From positions 52,005,499 to 52,069,498 of the forward strand of contig NC_133120.1 in NCBI RefSeq assembly GCF_033568475.1: DNA of 64,000 nucleotides, read 5' to 3'. The stretch comes from Henckelia pumila. Its lineage: Eukaryota; Streptophyta; Magnoliopsida; Lamiales; Gesneriaceae. The notes beneath the pieces are model-generated. The model had not been told where the DNA came from. It saw nothing but the letters and a program-made list of their open reading frames with translations, and ran no database searches. Position 1 is the stretch's first letter. Every line of letters begins with the position of its first letter. A program made the translations under genes and the position numbers. Below are positions 33,239-45,346 of this stretch, one piece after another.

Positions 33239-34716
33239 GTGCTAACCTGATGATTTTAGCGATGGATGATTTTGACTGCATCATCGGGATCAACCTTTTG
33301 ACTACATATAGAGCTGTAGTGGATTGCTACCAGCAGCTTGTCCAGTTTCTCCCTGAGGATGGGGATGTGTGGTATTTATATGGTGAGGGAGCGCGACCCC
33401 CAATTCCAGTGGTCTCTGCTCTAAAATTTTGTCGTGCTTCACAGTTTGGCGGGGAAGGCTGCCTTATCTACGCGATTGATGCATCCTTAGAGAGTTTGGA
33501 TATTCAGGAGATACCAGTGGTCCGAGATTTTTCGAATGTGTTTCCTGACGAGATTTCAGGATTGCCTCCTGTTCGAGAGGTAGATTTTGGCATAGAGTTG
33601 GTGTCAGGAACAACTCCGATTTCTAGAACACCTTATCGTATGGCTCCGTTAGAGATGAGAGAGTTGCAGAGGCAATTGCAGGATCCTCTTGATAAGGGCT
33701 ACATTCGACCCATTGTTTCACCTTGAGGAGCCCCAGTGTTGTTTGTGAAAAAGAAGGATGGTTCGATGCGTCTTTGTATAGACTATAGGCAAATGAACCA
33801 GGTGACTGTTAAGAACAAGTATCCTCTTCCGTGGATAGATGATCTGTTTGATCAGCTTCAAGGGATTTCTGTCTATTCTAAGATTGATCTACGGTCAGGG
33901 TATCATCAGTTGTGAGTTAGAGAGAAGGATATTCCTTAGACAGCATTTCTCACAAGGTATGGTCACGATGAGTTCTTAGTGATGCCGTTCGGATTGATGA
34001 ATGCTCCTGCTGTCTTCATGGACTTGATGAACAAGGTTTTCCATGACTTCTTGGATAAATTCGTGGTAGTGTTCATCGACGACATATTGGTTTATTGTGT
34101 GGACGAGCATGCGTATCATCTCCATACTATTTTGCAGATATTGAGAGAGCGACAGTTGTACGCTAAGCTCAGTTATTGTAATTTCTGGATTGACCGAGTC
34201 ATTTTCCTTGTTCATGTGATTTCTAGAGATGGTGTGGCAGTTGATCCTGGAAAGACAGAAGCTATTCTTAATTGGTCGCTCCGACGACAGCTTCTGAGAT
34301 CCGTAGTTTCCTGGGTTTGGCAGGATACTATCGTCGATTTGTGGATAATTTCTCTCAGATAGCCAGGCCATTGACACATTTGATGATGAAGGGTTTTCCT
34401 TTCGTATGGTTTTCAGAATGTGAAGAAAGTTTCCGCGAGTCTTCATCTGACGACAGCTCCAGTGCTAGCATTTCCATATGGATCTGGTGGTTTCATAGTC
34501 TGCACTTACGCTTCTCTTCAGGGTTTAGGATGTGTGTTGACTCAGAAAGGGCATGTGATTGCCTATGCCTCCATACAGTTGAATACTCATGAAGAGAATT
34601 ATCTCCTACATGATTTGGAGCTTGCAGCCATTGTTTATGCTCTTAAGATTTGGCGTCATTATCTATACGGTGAGATATTTGAAATATTTACGGATCATAA
34701 GAGCTTGAAGTATCTG
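33208..34716 (+). pseudogene. Gypsy B protease end, RT and start of RNase H, broken
   Basis: Protease flap region (DFDCIIGINLLTTYRAVVDC) leads to [61 protein letters not shown], and catalytic [10 protein letters not shown] (about 34070-34100). The connection [13 protein letters not shown] and RNase [35 protein letters not shown] and DHKSLKYL follow. Stops at about 33724, 33913 and 33937 and frameshifts near 34277 and 34425 disable it. The RNase H metal-ligand aspartate of the usual SDAS motif is tyrosine here (TYAS). The domain is cut at 34716 by element D, with the target site ATCTG at 34712-34716, and resumes at 55887. Confidence 0.9.
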
Positions 34717-35330
34717 TGTCACGCCCCGATCCCGGGGTCGGGTGACATCGTCGTTGCTTTCAAATAAAATTCGAAAACAACTAGGCTCTTAGTACAGAAT
34801 TTAACTAAAACCAGTCTATTTCATGAATAAAATCCAAAATAAATATTCTGTACAACTCAAAATTCCCAAATAAGGAATAAAATTATGCGAAAACGTCTTA
34901 CTACTTAAAAATCAGTATAATAACTATAAAATCTCAAAATAAAGTCTCTTCATCACCATCTCCAATACATGAATTGTTCTCGATTTCTTCGACTTGATCT
35001 TCATTCTTATCTGGGAAGAAAAGTAAGGGGTGAGTGTTTTGGGAAACACTCAGCAAATGGGGGATATTCGTACACCAAAATATAGAATACATATATACAC
35101 AAAAATGGTTCTGGATCTAACATGTCTCAGGACATGTCACAAGACGGGTCACGACATGGGTCAAAACACGATAGCAACAGAATTCAAAGCAGGGAATAAG
35201 ATCGAATCAGAAACAGAACAAAAACATATAGATGGCACTGAAACTTCATTTCATTATTCATGGTCCGTTTTCTGTCTCCTATATGTTACTCCTCTAAGGG
35301 GCAAGGTTTCGGTTTTATACCCACCGAAGG

Positions 35331-35468
35331 GGGCCATAGGAACGATTTTATACCCATCGTACAGGGCCATAGGTACGATTTTATACCCACCGTACTACAG
35401 GGCCATAGGTACGATTTTATACCCACCGTACTACAGGGCCATATGTATGGTTTTATACCCACCATACT
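35331..35468 (-). repeat. Tandem 33-36-bp units in element D, interrupted by gypsy E
   Basis: GGGCCAT[AT] starts units at 35331, 35364, 35400 and 35436, each with a TTTTATACCCA[CT]C core. A further unit start lies at 55032, across the 19.6-kb insertion. Three-frame open reading through the array is a by-product of the repeat. Confidence 0.85.
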
Positions 35469-38096
35469 TGAAACGCCTACTACTAATAAATGCGGAATTT
35501 TTTTTTTTAAAAATAATACTACTATACATACATGCCTATACATATATGTATATAAAAATAACATACTTTTTCTTAAATATACTGAAAAATATTAAATAAA
35601 TAAATCCTTAAAAATGTTTCATGAATCAATTTAAAATAATAAACAATGCTGCTGAAAAATCTCATATGCGAAAATAATAATAAAATAAAACATGTTTCAA
35701 AATTCAACATAATAAACTAAATAGCTGCGACGGTCATGGGATCCACTGCTCCGTGAGCTCATAAGTCCTCACCGCCGGTAGGAGCTACATAAACGTCATC
35801 ATGCTCACCTGCACCATATAAGTGTAGTGAGCCTAGGGGCTCAACATGTCTAATCCTTTATAACAAGGTTAAAAATAATGCATCACATAATTACTAATAC
35901 ATATACATGTACATGAGCATGCATGGAAATATTTTCATCACATAATAAAACTGCCGAATCATAAACTGAATCATAACCATAATCATAAACATATTATTTC
36001 TTCATCATATATAACATAATTGAGCAATGCTTTTGAAACCTGAAGATGGTCCTATCCATAAGTGTGACGCTCATGTGTCGACTGATCAGTCTCCTGAACC
36101 AACGTACGATGGCGGTGATAAATCACCTCCTATGGTAGTAAACTACCGAATCATATGGTGGATAACCACCCCTATGGTAGTAAAACTATCGAATCATATG
36201 GTGGAAAACCACCCCTATGTCACACATACTTCAATTTCCACCAAAATATTTTATTGCTCATCATTTACATAATTATATACGTAAGAAATTTCATGAATGC
36301 ATGCACTGAAAATATGTCCGTAATATATATTTAATTAATTTTTCATAATATACTTAAAATAGACTTCATGCATAAGAATAATTAAATATATATTCCGGAC
36401 TTATTTATTTTTCATGAGTTGGTCCAGACTGCTGGTCACTCATCTAGGCCCATTAAACTTAAATAAAACCCAATAATCATATCTTAGCCCAAATAACTTG
36501 ATTAACTTAACTGTGCCTAAATAAAAATATTTAAGCCCATTAATTTAATTAAACCCAATAAAATTCTAGACTAGCCCAAAAATCCACTGACTGGCTCAAA
36601 AATTCTCATGGGCTCCCAAGCCCATAAAATCATTGGGCGAACTTAAATAAATTATTTAAGGCCCAAATAAAATTATTTGGAGGCCCAAATAATTTTTAAA
36701 CTAATTTTTAAAGCCCAAAATACACTTAAAACTATTAAATACTTAACAATTAAAATACCCGAGACCGGCCCACCTAACCCGGACCCGGACCACCTGACCC
36801 GACCCTAGACACTACGGACCCAACCCGAACCCCAAGACCCGGCCCAAACCCAGCCCAGCCCAAAAACCCGATCCCCCCTTTCCCAGCCTTCCTCGGCCGC
36901 GAGCAGCAGGCCTTCTTGGTCTGCTGCCGGACAGCTTCGGCCGCCCCTGGCCGGAGCGCTGCCGCCCAGACGTAGCCCACGTCTTGGCGGTCCTAGCCTA
37001 GTCCCTGAATCCAAGCCATGCAGCCCAGTCCCTAGCCAAACCGAGCCCTTCCCGTGAACCCTAAACCTGCGCCCCTACTGTCAACCTCACGCACAACGCA
37101 CGGCCTAGCCCTTTCCAGCCTACACCGTGGCCAAGGCTCGACCCTCATGACCCTGACACACCCCTTGAACATCATCCACCAGCACTGGACCAATCCATGG
37201 AGGCAAAAACCGTGGATGTGCATCAAATTCGGATAGAAAAGAGAGATACGCACGGTGTATCATCAACATCATGTAACAACTCACAAGTAATCCATGTCAA
37301 ACATAAAGAAATCTGTGGAAAAAACTTGTAATAGCTTATATGGTGTCAAAAGGAAGGAACTATACATGCCTTTCACCGAGTTTTCGATCGAAAATATGAT
37401 GCTTGATGCGTATACGATGTCCGGGACGAACGGATCTTTAAACTAAGCCAAAAACTTCAAGGTTTCGGGTATGGAGGCTGCTATAATCTGCTGGAAACGT
37501 GAGAATGGGGGTGGGAAGAGGTGGTGTCGGCTGAAGGAGATTGTGGTGGGGTTTGGGGTAGGTTTAGGTTTAAATTTTTGGGTAGATAATATATTATAAA
37601 TCCCATTAAATCAATATATAGATATTATACCTTAAAGATAAAAATTTTAAGCTCCTAAAATATTAACAATCTGATAACAAATCAAAAATCCCGAAATAAT
37701 AATATAGAGGATTTTTAAAAATTAATAAAAGTCCATAAAATGACTTATTTTGACCAAAAATCAATTATTAAATAAATATATAACTAAATACTAAAATTTT
37801 CTTGACAAAATATCTTAAAATATTATTTTAAGGCTCATAAAACTCATAAAATATTTTTGGCTAAATATTTTGGCATCTCGTCCGTCCACGGTCCCGTCTA
37901 CGCGATCGACTCAAAAATATTCTCAAAAATCTAAAAATACAATAACTGCGGGTTAAATGATTTCATAAATTTAAATCATGCATATAATCCACATAATAAC
38001 ACATAAATATCATTTAACCCAAATATAAATTTTAAATAATTATTTTTCCAAATTATGCATGCAAATTTACGTATTAAAAAATTTTCGGGTGTTACA
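35469..38096 (-). repeat. 3' LTR of gypsy E (2628 bp)
   Basis: Same sequence as 52394-55023 apart from scattered substitutions and small indels. It contains two to three units of a 47-bp repeat (CATATGGTGGA[TA]AACCACCCC, about 36128-36220) and a GC-rich block of CCCGACCC/GGCCCA repeats (about 36760-37190). Open frames in that block occur in both LTRs and have no recognisable domain. Confidence 0.95.
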
Positions 38097-38097
38097 A

Positions 38098-38112
38098 TTC
38101 TCCCCCCCTTAA
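38098..38112 (-). other. Polypurine tract of gypsy E
   Basis: Reversed, AAGGGGGGGAGAA directly precedes the TGTAACACC start of the 3' LTR. The GAGGACGAAATTCAATTT block just upstream is typical of gypsy elements before this tract. Confidence 0.85.
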
Positions 38113-38141
38113 ATTGAATTTCGTCCTCGAAATTAAAGTAC

Positions 38142-39567
38142 TTACCCGAATAGCTCTGGGTAGCGAGTTCTCATGTCGGCCTCGGTCTCCCAAGTGGCTT
38201 CCTCCTCGGAGTGATTCAACCACTGGACTTTGACCATCGGTATGACCCGCGTCTTCAATCTCCGCTCCTCTCTGGCTAGTGCCTCTTCTCAAATACTAGA
38301 TCCGGTGCTAACCGCAAAGGCTCGTAATCCAGTACATGCACCGGATTCGAGACGTATATGGATACATGGAAGACGTCGTGCACTGCTGCAAGCCCTGGCG
38401 GTAGTGCTAAACGGTATGCCAAAGTGCCAAATCTCTCCAAGATCTCAAATGGCCCAATATATCTCGGATTCAACTTGCCTCTGCGACCAAATCTCATCAC
38501 CCCTTTCATAGATAATACTTTCAAAAACACATGATCACCTACTACAAACCCAAGATCTCTTCGTCGAGTATCAGCATAACTCTTCTGACGACTCTGAGCT
38601 GTCCTCATACGATCCCGTATCTGTGTCACAATATCGGCAGTCTGCTGTACAATCTCGGGACCAAGTAAAATCCTCTCGCCAACCTCATCCCAATGCACTG
38701 GCGATCTACATCTCCTCCCGTAGAGAGCTGCATAAGGAGCCATACCTATAGACGACTGAAAACTGTTGTTATAGGTAAACTCCACTAATGGAAGTCTAGT
38801 CTCCCAAGAGCCCTGAAAATCAATGACACAAGCTCTCAGTAGATCCTCAAGAATCTGGATCACCCTCTCCGACTGACCATCTGTCTGGGGATGGAATGTT
38901 GTACTGAATAATAGCCGAGTCCCCAAAGCTGTGCGCAAACTCTTCCAGAATGCAGACGTAAATCTCGGATCTCTGTTCGATACTATCGACACTGGTATGC
39001 CATGCAGTCTAACAATCTCCTTGATGTAAAGGTCTGCATATTGCGTCAATGAGTAAGTAGTCCTCATCGGCAAGAAATGAGCTGACTTGGTGAGTCTATC
39101 CACGATCACCCAAATAGCTGTACATCCTCTAGTACTCCTCGGAAGGCCAACTACAAAGTCCATCGTGATGTTCTCCCACTTCCACTCCGGAATGGGTAGA
39201 GGCTTAAGTAACCCTGCAGGATGCTGATGCTCTGCCTTGACCTGTTGACAAGTCAAGCACTCTGATACAAATCGGCCAATATCTCTCTTCATGTCGGGCC
39301 ACCAATACAATGACTGCAAATCTCTATACATCTTCGTAATTTTGGGGTGAATGGAATACGGAGATGTATGAGCCTCTGTCAAGATCTCAATCCTCAACTG
39401 ATCAACGTTCGGTACCCACATACGACCACGGTACTGAACGATACCATCAAAAACTGTATAGAGAAGCCCGCCCTTGGCTTCATCTCTCTGCCTCAATCGC
39501 TGCAACTCCTCATCTGCAGGTTGTCCAACTCTGATACTATTCCGAAGATTCGGCTGTACCACTAACT
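38142..39567 (-). pseudogene. Gypsy E integrase and chromodomain-like C-terminus, with one frameshift
   Basis: A 428-codon open stretch (39562 down to 38276) holds the zinc region (EAHTSPYSIHP, CLTCQQVKAEH), integrase core ([37 protein letters not shown]) and C-terminal domain (RRGKLNPRYIGPFEILERFG, VHDVFHVS). The second catalytic aspartate is asparagine (SNRDPRF instead of SDRDPRF), so integration activity should be lost. A frameshift near 38275 moves the chromodomain-like end (SEEEATWETEADMRTRYPELF is split across that frame change) into another frame, terminating at 38142. The left part of the domain joins 49047 across copia F, which duplicated CTAAC (39563-39567 and 49042-49046). Confidence 0.92.
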
Positions 39568-41417
39568 GTTGGAGAACGCGGCGATCAGATCAATTAGGAT
39601 TGATACCCGGTGTAGCGGAAGTTTAAAAAATTTTGTATGGAACGATTCCATAATAGGTATCAACCTTACGATTAAATTGTGTGTGAAAAAATTAAATAAC
39701 GATTATAAAATTTTTACCTCCAATCTCGAAACGAGATTATGGACACCAACAGATTTCTCTGCTCTTGTTGTATATCCCTGGAACTGATGGACGAACCGTT
39801 CTTCAATAAGGTCCACGAACGGATATTTAATCCCTCTGATAGATTGCACTAGAAAATCTATCAGAAGTTTCTACGAAGAGATTAACGAATTTGAACCGTT
39901 AAACCAGACTGTAATTCAAAATTCACAGACTGGATTTTACCGAGCAGAGGGGAGAGGGGGTCGGCCACTTCAGAGAGAAAAAGACTAGTTTTTTCGAAAA
40001 TTGTGACCTTGTTGTGTTCTATGTAATTTATGTACTGTAATAACTTATTTATAATGTAGGCCACTAACAGCTTAGGGCCCATTAGTCATAAGTTCAAGCC
40101 CGACAAGCAAAGCCCGCATGTTCAGAAATTAATATAAAATTCATTGTGACTCCGATTGATAAACCGATTTCACCAATATGCACAGAAACCATTTCTGCAC
40201 CTTTTAAAGTCAAGATAAATTTTTCTGAATCCGAATTCAGTGGTTTCCAAAAATGCCCATCCCTATGTCATTTTAGGAAATCTTACTCCTCTACTCTTAA
40301 TTAAGAAGTCCAACTTCTTTGTTCATTAAATTTAACTCTTTAAATTTAACTATCTCAACGGGGATTAAAAATCCATTACTCTGTGTGACCCTCAATGGTT
40401 CAGGGATACAGCTAGCCGTGGGCTCACAACTCCTTGTGACTCGGAACAACAATTTCCGACTTGCCCATCGAATCATGGTAAGAGCACCTAGCAACATCGC
40501 CCCATGATTCCCTAGGTATCACTGATAGTGCCTACAAGAACCAATAGATTTTGGTTAGCGTACAGTACGGTCCCTTCATCCATATATCCCGATCGAATCA
40601 ACAACCATTGGTATATCGAGAGTCGTTCGAGATTCGATAACTATGCAATACATCTTGAAGATCAAATAGTGACATTGCTTGTGCTACTAAGAAACCATTT
40701 CTTAAACCACATCATGTACTCTGGCCAGAGATTCGTCACACTAATATCTCCTCAGATCGCATAGGATATCCACACTCGCAAGTATGTGGTGAATCCTTGA
40801 CAACAAAGCATCGACTCCTATATGTGTTGTAACTGTACCCAATCCCGACACCTGATGACCCCAATAGAGTCGGTAAACGAGTCAAAGCACAGTACTAGCA
40901 TATAGAGTCTCAATGATGTTTCAAGTAATAAGGACTAATGGTGTACAACCAAAACCGCGGACTTTATCCACTCGATAAGTGATAACCACTTGGAAAGTCC
41001 GGATAGGGTAGTTCGATCATTCATCATATGAATATCCATTTGCATGCTTCGAACATCTCTATGTTCCTTACCAATGAAACGTGGTACTCCGCATCGCAAA
41101 TGCTAGTCTCAAACTCGAGCGATCCTTATCCTTATTATCGGACGGCTCAATCGACTAGGAACAGTTTAGAATATACAGTAACTATAAGATGCGTTTCATG
41201 ATAGACATCCCCATGTTCTACCACATCTTACATACACTATAGTATATTCAAGGTCTTTATCAAAACAACAATAGTATATCACAATATAACAATATGAAGA
41301 AAGATAAAGTCATTGCCATTAATAAAAGTATAAATTATATTAAACAAAAGATTGTTTATACAAAGAGTCATCAAAGCCCTTAGCCACAAGTTGGCTCACC
41401 GGGCACCCACTCTTTCA
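39568..41417 (-). repeat. 3' LTR of copia F (1850 bp)
   Basis: On the plus strand it starts TGTTGGAGAACGCGG and ends CCCACTCTTTCA. It matches 47191-49041 with a few substitutions. Short frames inside (for example 40528-40764) recur in every LTR of the family and have no domain. Confidence 0.96.
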
Positions 41418-41431
41418 ATCTCCCACTTGCC
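41418..41431 (-). other. Polypurine tract of copia F
   Basis: Reversed, GGCAAGTGGGAGAT lies between the gag-pol stop and the LTR. It is nearly identical to the copia-1 tract. Confidence 0.9.
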
Positions 41432-44400
41432 CTAAAGCCAACTAGTCATACTACGTAGACCCATTGCTTCGCGATGTTTGTCAAATAATGGTCCTGGCAA
41501 GGGCTTAGTAAGTGGATCAGCGATATTGTCTGCAGAGGCCACTCTTTCGACAGTGATGTCTCCTCTTTCCACAATCTCCCGGATGATGTGGTATTTCCTC
41601 AGTACGTGTTTGGATCTTTGATGAGACCTTGGTTCCTTTGCCTGAGCAACGGCACCCGTGTTGTCACAGTACACCGGGACTGGACCAACAACTTCAGGAA
41701 TGACGCCCAACTCTTGGACAAAATTTCTCATCCAAACGGCCTCTTTAGTAGCAGCTGATGCTGCAATGTATTCTGCCTCAGTGGTGGAATCCGCTGTGGT
41801 GTCCTGCTTGGAACTCTTCCAAGAGACAGCACCGCCATTGAGCATGAACACAAATCCAGAGGTTGACTTCGAGTCATCCACGTCACTTTGGAAGCTAGAG
41901 TCGGTATAGCCTTCCAATTTTAGTTCTCTTCCTCCATATACCATGAACATATTCTTAGTCCTTCGTAAGTACTTAAGAATGTCCTTCACGGCTTTCCAAT
42001 GCATTTGACCGGGATTAGCTTGATATCTGCTCGTGACACTCAGAGCAAATGCTACATCCGGCCTGGTAGATATCATCCCATACATGATACTACCTATGGC
42101 TGACGCATATGGTACATGTGTCATTTTCTCTATCTCTTCATCAGTCTTGGGACACATAGACTTGGATAGAGAAACTCCATGACACATGGGTAGATGTCCT
42201 CTCTTGGACCCATCCATTGAAAACCGTTTTAATATGGTGTCGATGTAGGTTGATTGAGTGAGTCCTATCATTCTCTTAGATCTATCTCTATAGATCTGTA
42301 TCCCAAGAATATAGGATGCCTCACCCAAATCCTTCATCGAGAATCTACCTGATAACCATATCTTCGTTGACTGCAACATCCCTATGTCATTCCCAATGAG
42401 TAGGATGTCATCAACATAAAGTACTAAGAATGTCACTGCATCCTTAACTACTTTCTTGTACACGCATGGTTCCTCCGGGTTCTTAATGAAACCAAAATCC
42501 TTTATTGTTTCATCAAATTTCTGGTTCCAACTTCTTGATGCTTGTTTTAGACCATAAATTGATCTCTGAAGCTTGCATACCTTATGCTCGCTTCCCATGG
42601 ATGTGTACCCCTCAGGCTGCTTCATATAGATTTCTTCCTTTATGTCTCCATTAAGAAAAGCAGTCTTCACATCCATTTGCCATATCTCATAGTCATACCA
42701 AGCAGCTATGGCAATAAGGATTCTTATGGACTTGAACATTGCAACTGGTGAAAAGGTTTCATCATAGTCAACTCCTTGTCTTTGAGTATAACCTTTCGCC
42801 ACCAATCGCGCCTTGTAGGTCAATACCTTACCATCAGGCCCAAGCTTTCTCTTATAGATCCATTTACACCCTATTGGAACAATTCCATCGGGAGGATCTA
42901 CTAAAGACCAAACTTGGTTTGTATGCATCGAATCTATTTCCCACTGCATAGCTTCAAGCCATAAATTTAAATCCGCATCAGAAATTGCTTCCTTGAAGTT
43001 TATTGGATCACATCCAACATCGGGTTCATCTTGATCCCCTTCAAGAAGAAGACCATATCGAATAGGAGGTCTAGAAGTCCTCTCGGATCTTCTAGGTACA
43101 GGCGTGTCCAGCAATGGTTCCTGAGGTGTAGGATTGTTATTTTGTATTTCGGATTCTTCTCGAATTTCTTCGAGTTCCATCATCTCGCCTTTCTTATCCA
43201 ATAAGAACTCCTTCTCCAAGAAGGTGGCATTCCTTGAAACAAACACCTTTGTTTCAGCAGGATAATAGAAATAATATCCGATTGAATTCTTCGGATATCC
43301 TACAAAATAACATAAGCTGGATCGACTATCCAACTTATCTCCCACTGTCCGCTTCACGTAAGCAGGACATCCCCAAATCCTCAAGTACGAATACTTAGGA
43401 GCTTTGCCATTCCATAACTCGTATGGTGTTTTGTCCACTGCTTTAGTGTGGACGTTGTTCAACAACAATACCGCCGTTTCAAGTGCATAGCCCCAAAAAG
43501 AAGGTGGAAGCTCAGTGAAGCTCATCATGGATCGAACCATGCCCAACAAAGTTCGATTACGACGCTCCGATACACCATTCAGCTGTGGTGTCATAGGAGG
43601 AGTCCACTGAGAGAGAATCCCATTCTCTTTTAGATAGTCCAAAAACTCGGTACTTAAGTATTCTCCACCTCGATCCGATCGAAGTGCTTTAATACTTTTA
43701 CGTAGCTTGTTTTCTACTTCAGCCTTGAATTCTTTGAACTTTTCAAATGCTTCAGACTTATATTTCATTAAATATAAATACCCATACCTAGAATAATCAT
43801 CAGTAAAGGTAATGAAGTAGGTGTGGCCATATTGAGTACCAACTCTAAATGGACCACAAACATCTGTATGGATCAAATCCAATAGATTTTGACTACGCTC
43901 AGGTTTCCCCTTAAAAGGAGATTTAGTCATTTTTCCTTTTAGGCAGGATTCACAAGTAGGTAGAGAGTTAATATCAGACATATCAAACATGTCCTCTCCC
44001 ACTAGCTTGTTCATCCTCCTTGAGGAAATATGACCTAGCCTAGCGTGCCAAAGGTTTGCCGGGTTTTGGCTATCGATTTTCCTTTTGTTTGTTGTTGCCG
44101 GTTTATCAACATAATTTATTGGAACGTCTTTTAGCTTTAAGTTGTATAGATCGTTTTCAAGTTGTCCATTTCCAATTAAACATTCATTCTTGTAAATATT
44201 GCAAATCCCATTCACAAAATTGCAAGAATAACCATCTCTATCAAGCATAGAAACAGAAATAATGTTTTTAATCAAATCCGAAACAAATAAAACATCTCTT
44301 AAAAGTAACTTAAAACCGTTATGCAAAATTAAATAAACATCTCCCACGGCTTTTGCTTCAACTATGGAACCATTTCCGAGCCTCAGCTGGGTCTCACCCA

Positions 44401-45346
44401 TTCTAAGCCTGCGACTTCTTGTCATCACCTGCAAATCATTGCAAATGTGAGATCCACATCCGGTATCTAATACCCAAGAAGTAGTATTAAGTGAAACATT
44501 TATTTCAATATAGAACATACCCTTCGCAGTTCGCAACTGCTCTAGATATTCCTTGCAGTTACGCTTCCAATGACCGGGCTTCTTGCAGTAATGGCAAACA
44601 TCCTTGGATTTTTCCATGTTTGAAGCCTTTGTCTTGTACTTCTTCTCGGGTTCGATTTTCTTGGGTGGGGCAGAACGTTTCTTACCCTTTGTACTTGGCC
44701 CCTTCTTAGCAGAAGAAGAGGAGCCCACCAAGAAAGCCGGTTTATCCTTCTTTAATGTGGATTCATATGTCACAAGCATATTGACCATCTCTTCAAGGGA
44801 GACCTCTATCTTGTTCATATTGAAATTCACCACAAATCCGTCAAACGAAGAAGGAAGAGACAGAAGTAGTAAGTTCACGTTGAGTTCATGCTCCAACACC
44901 AAATCAAGGGTTACCAACTTCTGTATGAGCCAAATCACTCGTACCCCATGATCACGGACCGAAGTCCCTTCACGCATGCGACACGTCATTAGCTCCTTTA
45001 CAGTAGCGAACCTTTCAGCCCTCGATTGAGCCCCAAAAAGTTCCTTGAGTTGAACGTGAATGTCAGCAGCATTCACGGTGTCCTCAAATCTCCTCTGGAG
45101 TTCATCAGACATCGAGGCTTGCATATAGCATTTGGTCTTGATATCATGGTCCCACCATGTATCAAGTTTGGCTAACTCTTCCGGACTTACGTCAGCTGGT
45201 GCTTCCTTCGGAGGAGATTTTTCTAACACGTAGAGCATCTTCTCCGAAGTCAAGCCAATCTTCAACTTACAGAACCGTTCCGTATAGTTTGCGCCAGTCA
45301 ACTTATTTTGTTCGAGGATCGAGAAAAGTGGATTACGCGAATTCAT
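41432..45346 (-). CDS. Copia F gag-pol polyprotein, 1304 residues, uninterrupted
   Basis: The frame is open from 45397, but the ATG at 45346 is preferred: it gives MNSRNPLFSIL, matching the start of copia-1 gag. Domains (residues from that start): Gag 1-240; zinc knuckle C251, C254, H259, C264; protease VLDTGCGSH with D294; GAG-pre-integrase with H434, H439, C465, C468; integrase core D495, D558, E594 (35 residues between the last two); RT centred on YVDD 977-980; RNase H with D1149, E1190, D1228. All catalytic and zinc-binding residues are present and no stop or shift is seen. The polyprotein would form the particle, cut itself, copy RNA to DNA and insert it. Ends SMTSWL, 14 bp before the LTR. 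Confidence 0.97.
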   Translation of the reverse strand: MNSRNPLFSILEQNKLTGANYTERFCKLKIGLTSEKMLYVLEKSPPKEAPADVSPEELAKLDTWWDHDIKTKCYMQASMSDELQRRFEDTVNAADIHVQLKELFGAQSRAERFATVKELMTCRMREGTSVRDHGVRVIWLIQKLVTLDLVLEHELNVNLLLLSLPSSFDGFVVNFNMNKIEVSLEEMVNMLVTYESTLKKDKPAFLVGSSSSAKKGPSTKGKKRSAPPKKIEPEKKYKTKASNMEKSKDVCHYCKKPGHWKRNCKEYLEQLRTAKGMFYIEINVSLNTTSWVLDTGCGSHICNDLQVMTRSRRLRMGETQLRLGNGSIVEAKAVGDVYLILHNGFKLLLRDVLFVSDLIKNIISVSMLDRDGYSCNFVNGICNIYKNECLIGNGQLENDLYNLKLKDVPINYVDKPATTNKRKIDSQNPANLWHARLGHISSRRMNKLVGEDMFDMSDINSLPTCESCLKGKMTKSPFKGKPERSQNLLDLIHTDVCGPFRVGTQYGHTYFITFTDDYSRYGYLYLMKYKSEAFEKFKEFKAEVENKLRKSIKALRSDRGGEYLSTEFLDYLKENGILSQWTPPMTPQLNGVSERRNRTLLGMVRSMMSFTELPPSFWGYALETAVLLLNNVHTKAVDKTPYELWNGKAPKYSYLRIWGCPAYVKRTVGDKLDSRSSLCYFVGYPKNSIGYYFYYPAETKVFVSRNATFLEKEFLLDKKGEMMELEEIREESEIQNNNPTPQEPLLDTPVPRRSERTSRPPIRYGLLLEGDQDEPDVGCDPINFKEAISDADLNLWLEAMQWEIDSMHTNQVWSLVDPPDGIVPIGCKWIYKRKLGPDGKVLTYKARLVAKGYTQRQGVDYDETFSPVAMFKSIRILIAIAAWYDYEIWQMDVKTAFLNGDIKEEIYMKQPEGYTSMGSEHKVCKLQRSIYGLKQASRSWNQKFDETIKDFGFIKNPEEPCVYKKVVKDAVTFLVLYVDDILLIGNDIGMLQSTKIWLSGRFSMKDLGEASYILGIQIYRDRSKRMIGLTQSTYIDTILKRFSMDGSKRGHLPMCHGVSLSKSMCPKTDEEIEKMTHVPYASAIGSIMYGMISTRPDVAFALSVTSRYQANPGQMHWKAVKDILKYLRRTKNMFMVYGGRELKLEGYTDSSFQSDVDDSKSTSGFVFMLNGGAVSWKSSKQDTTADSTTEAEYIAASAATKEAVWMRNFVQELGVIPEVVGPVPVYCDNTGAVAQAKEPRSHQRSKHVLRKYHIIREIVERGDITVERVASADNIADPLTKPLPGPLFDKHREAMGLRSMTSWL

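Noticed and set aside
35030..35599. 189-codon plus-strand open frame
   Set aside because: It crosses from LTR D into the LTR of gypsy E and its middle is the 36-bp tandem repeat.
36774..37253. Open frames of 60-73 codons in the GC-rich LTR block of gypsy E
   Set aside because: The same frames recur at 53702-54181 in the other LTR; they follow the repeat composition and show no protein motif.
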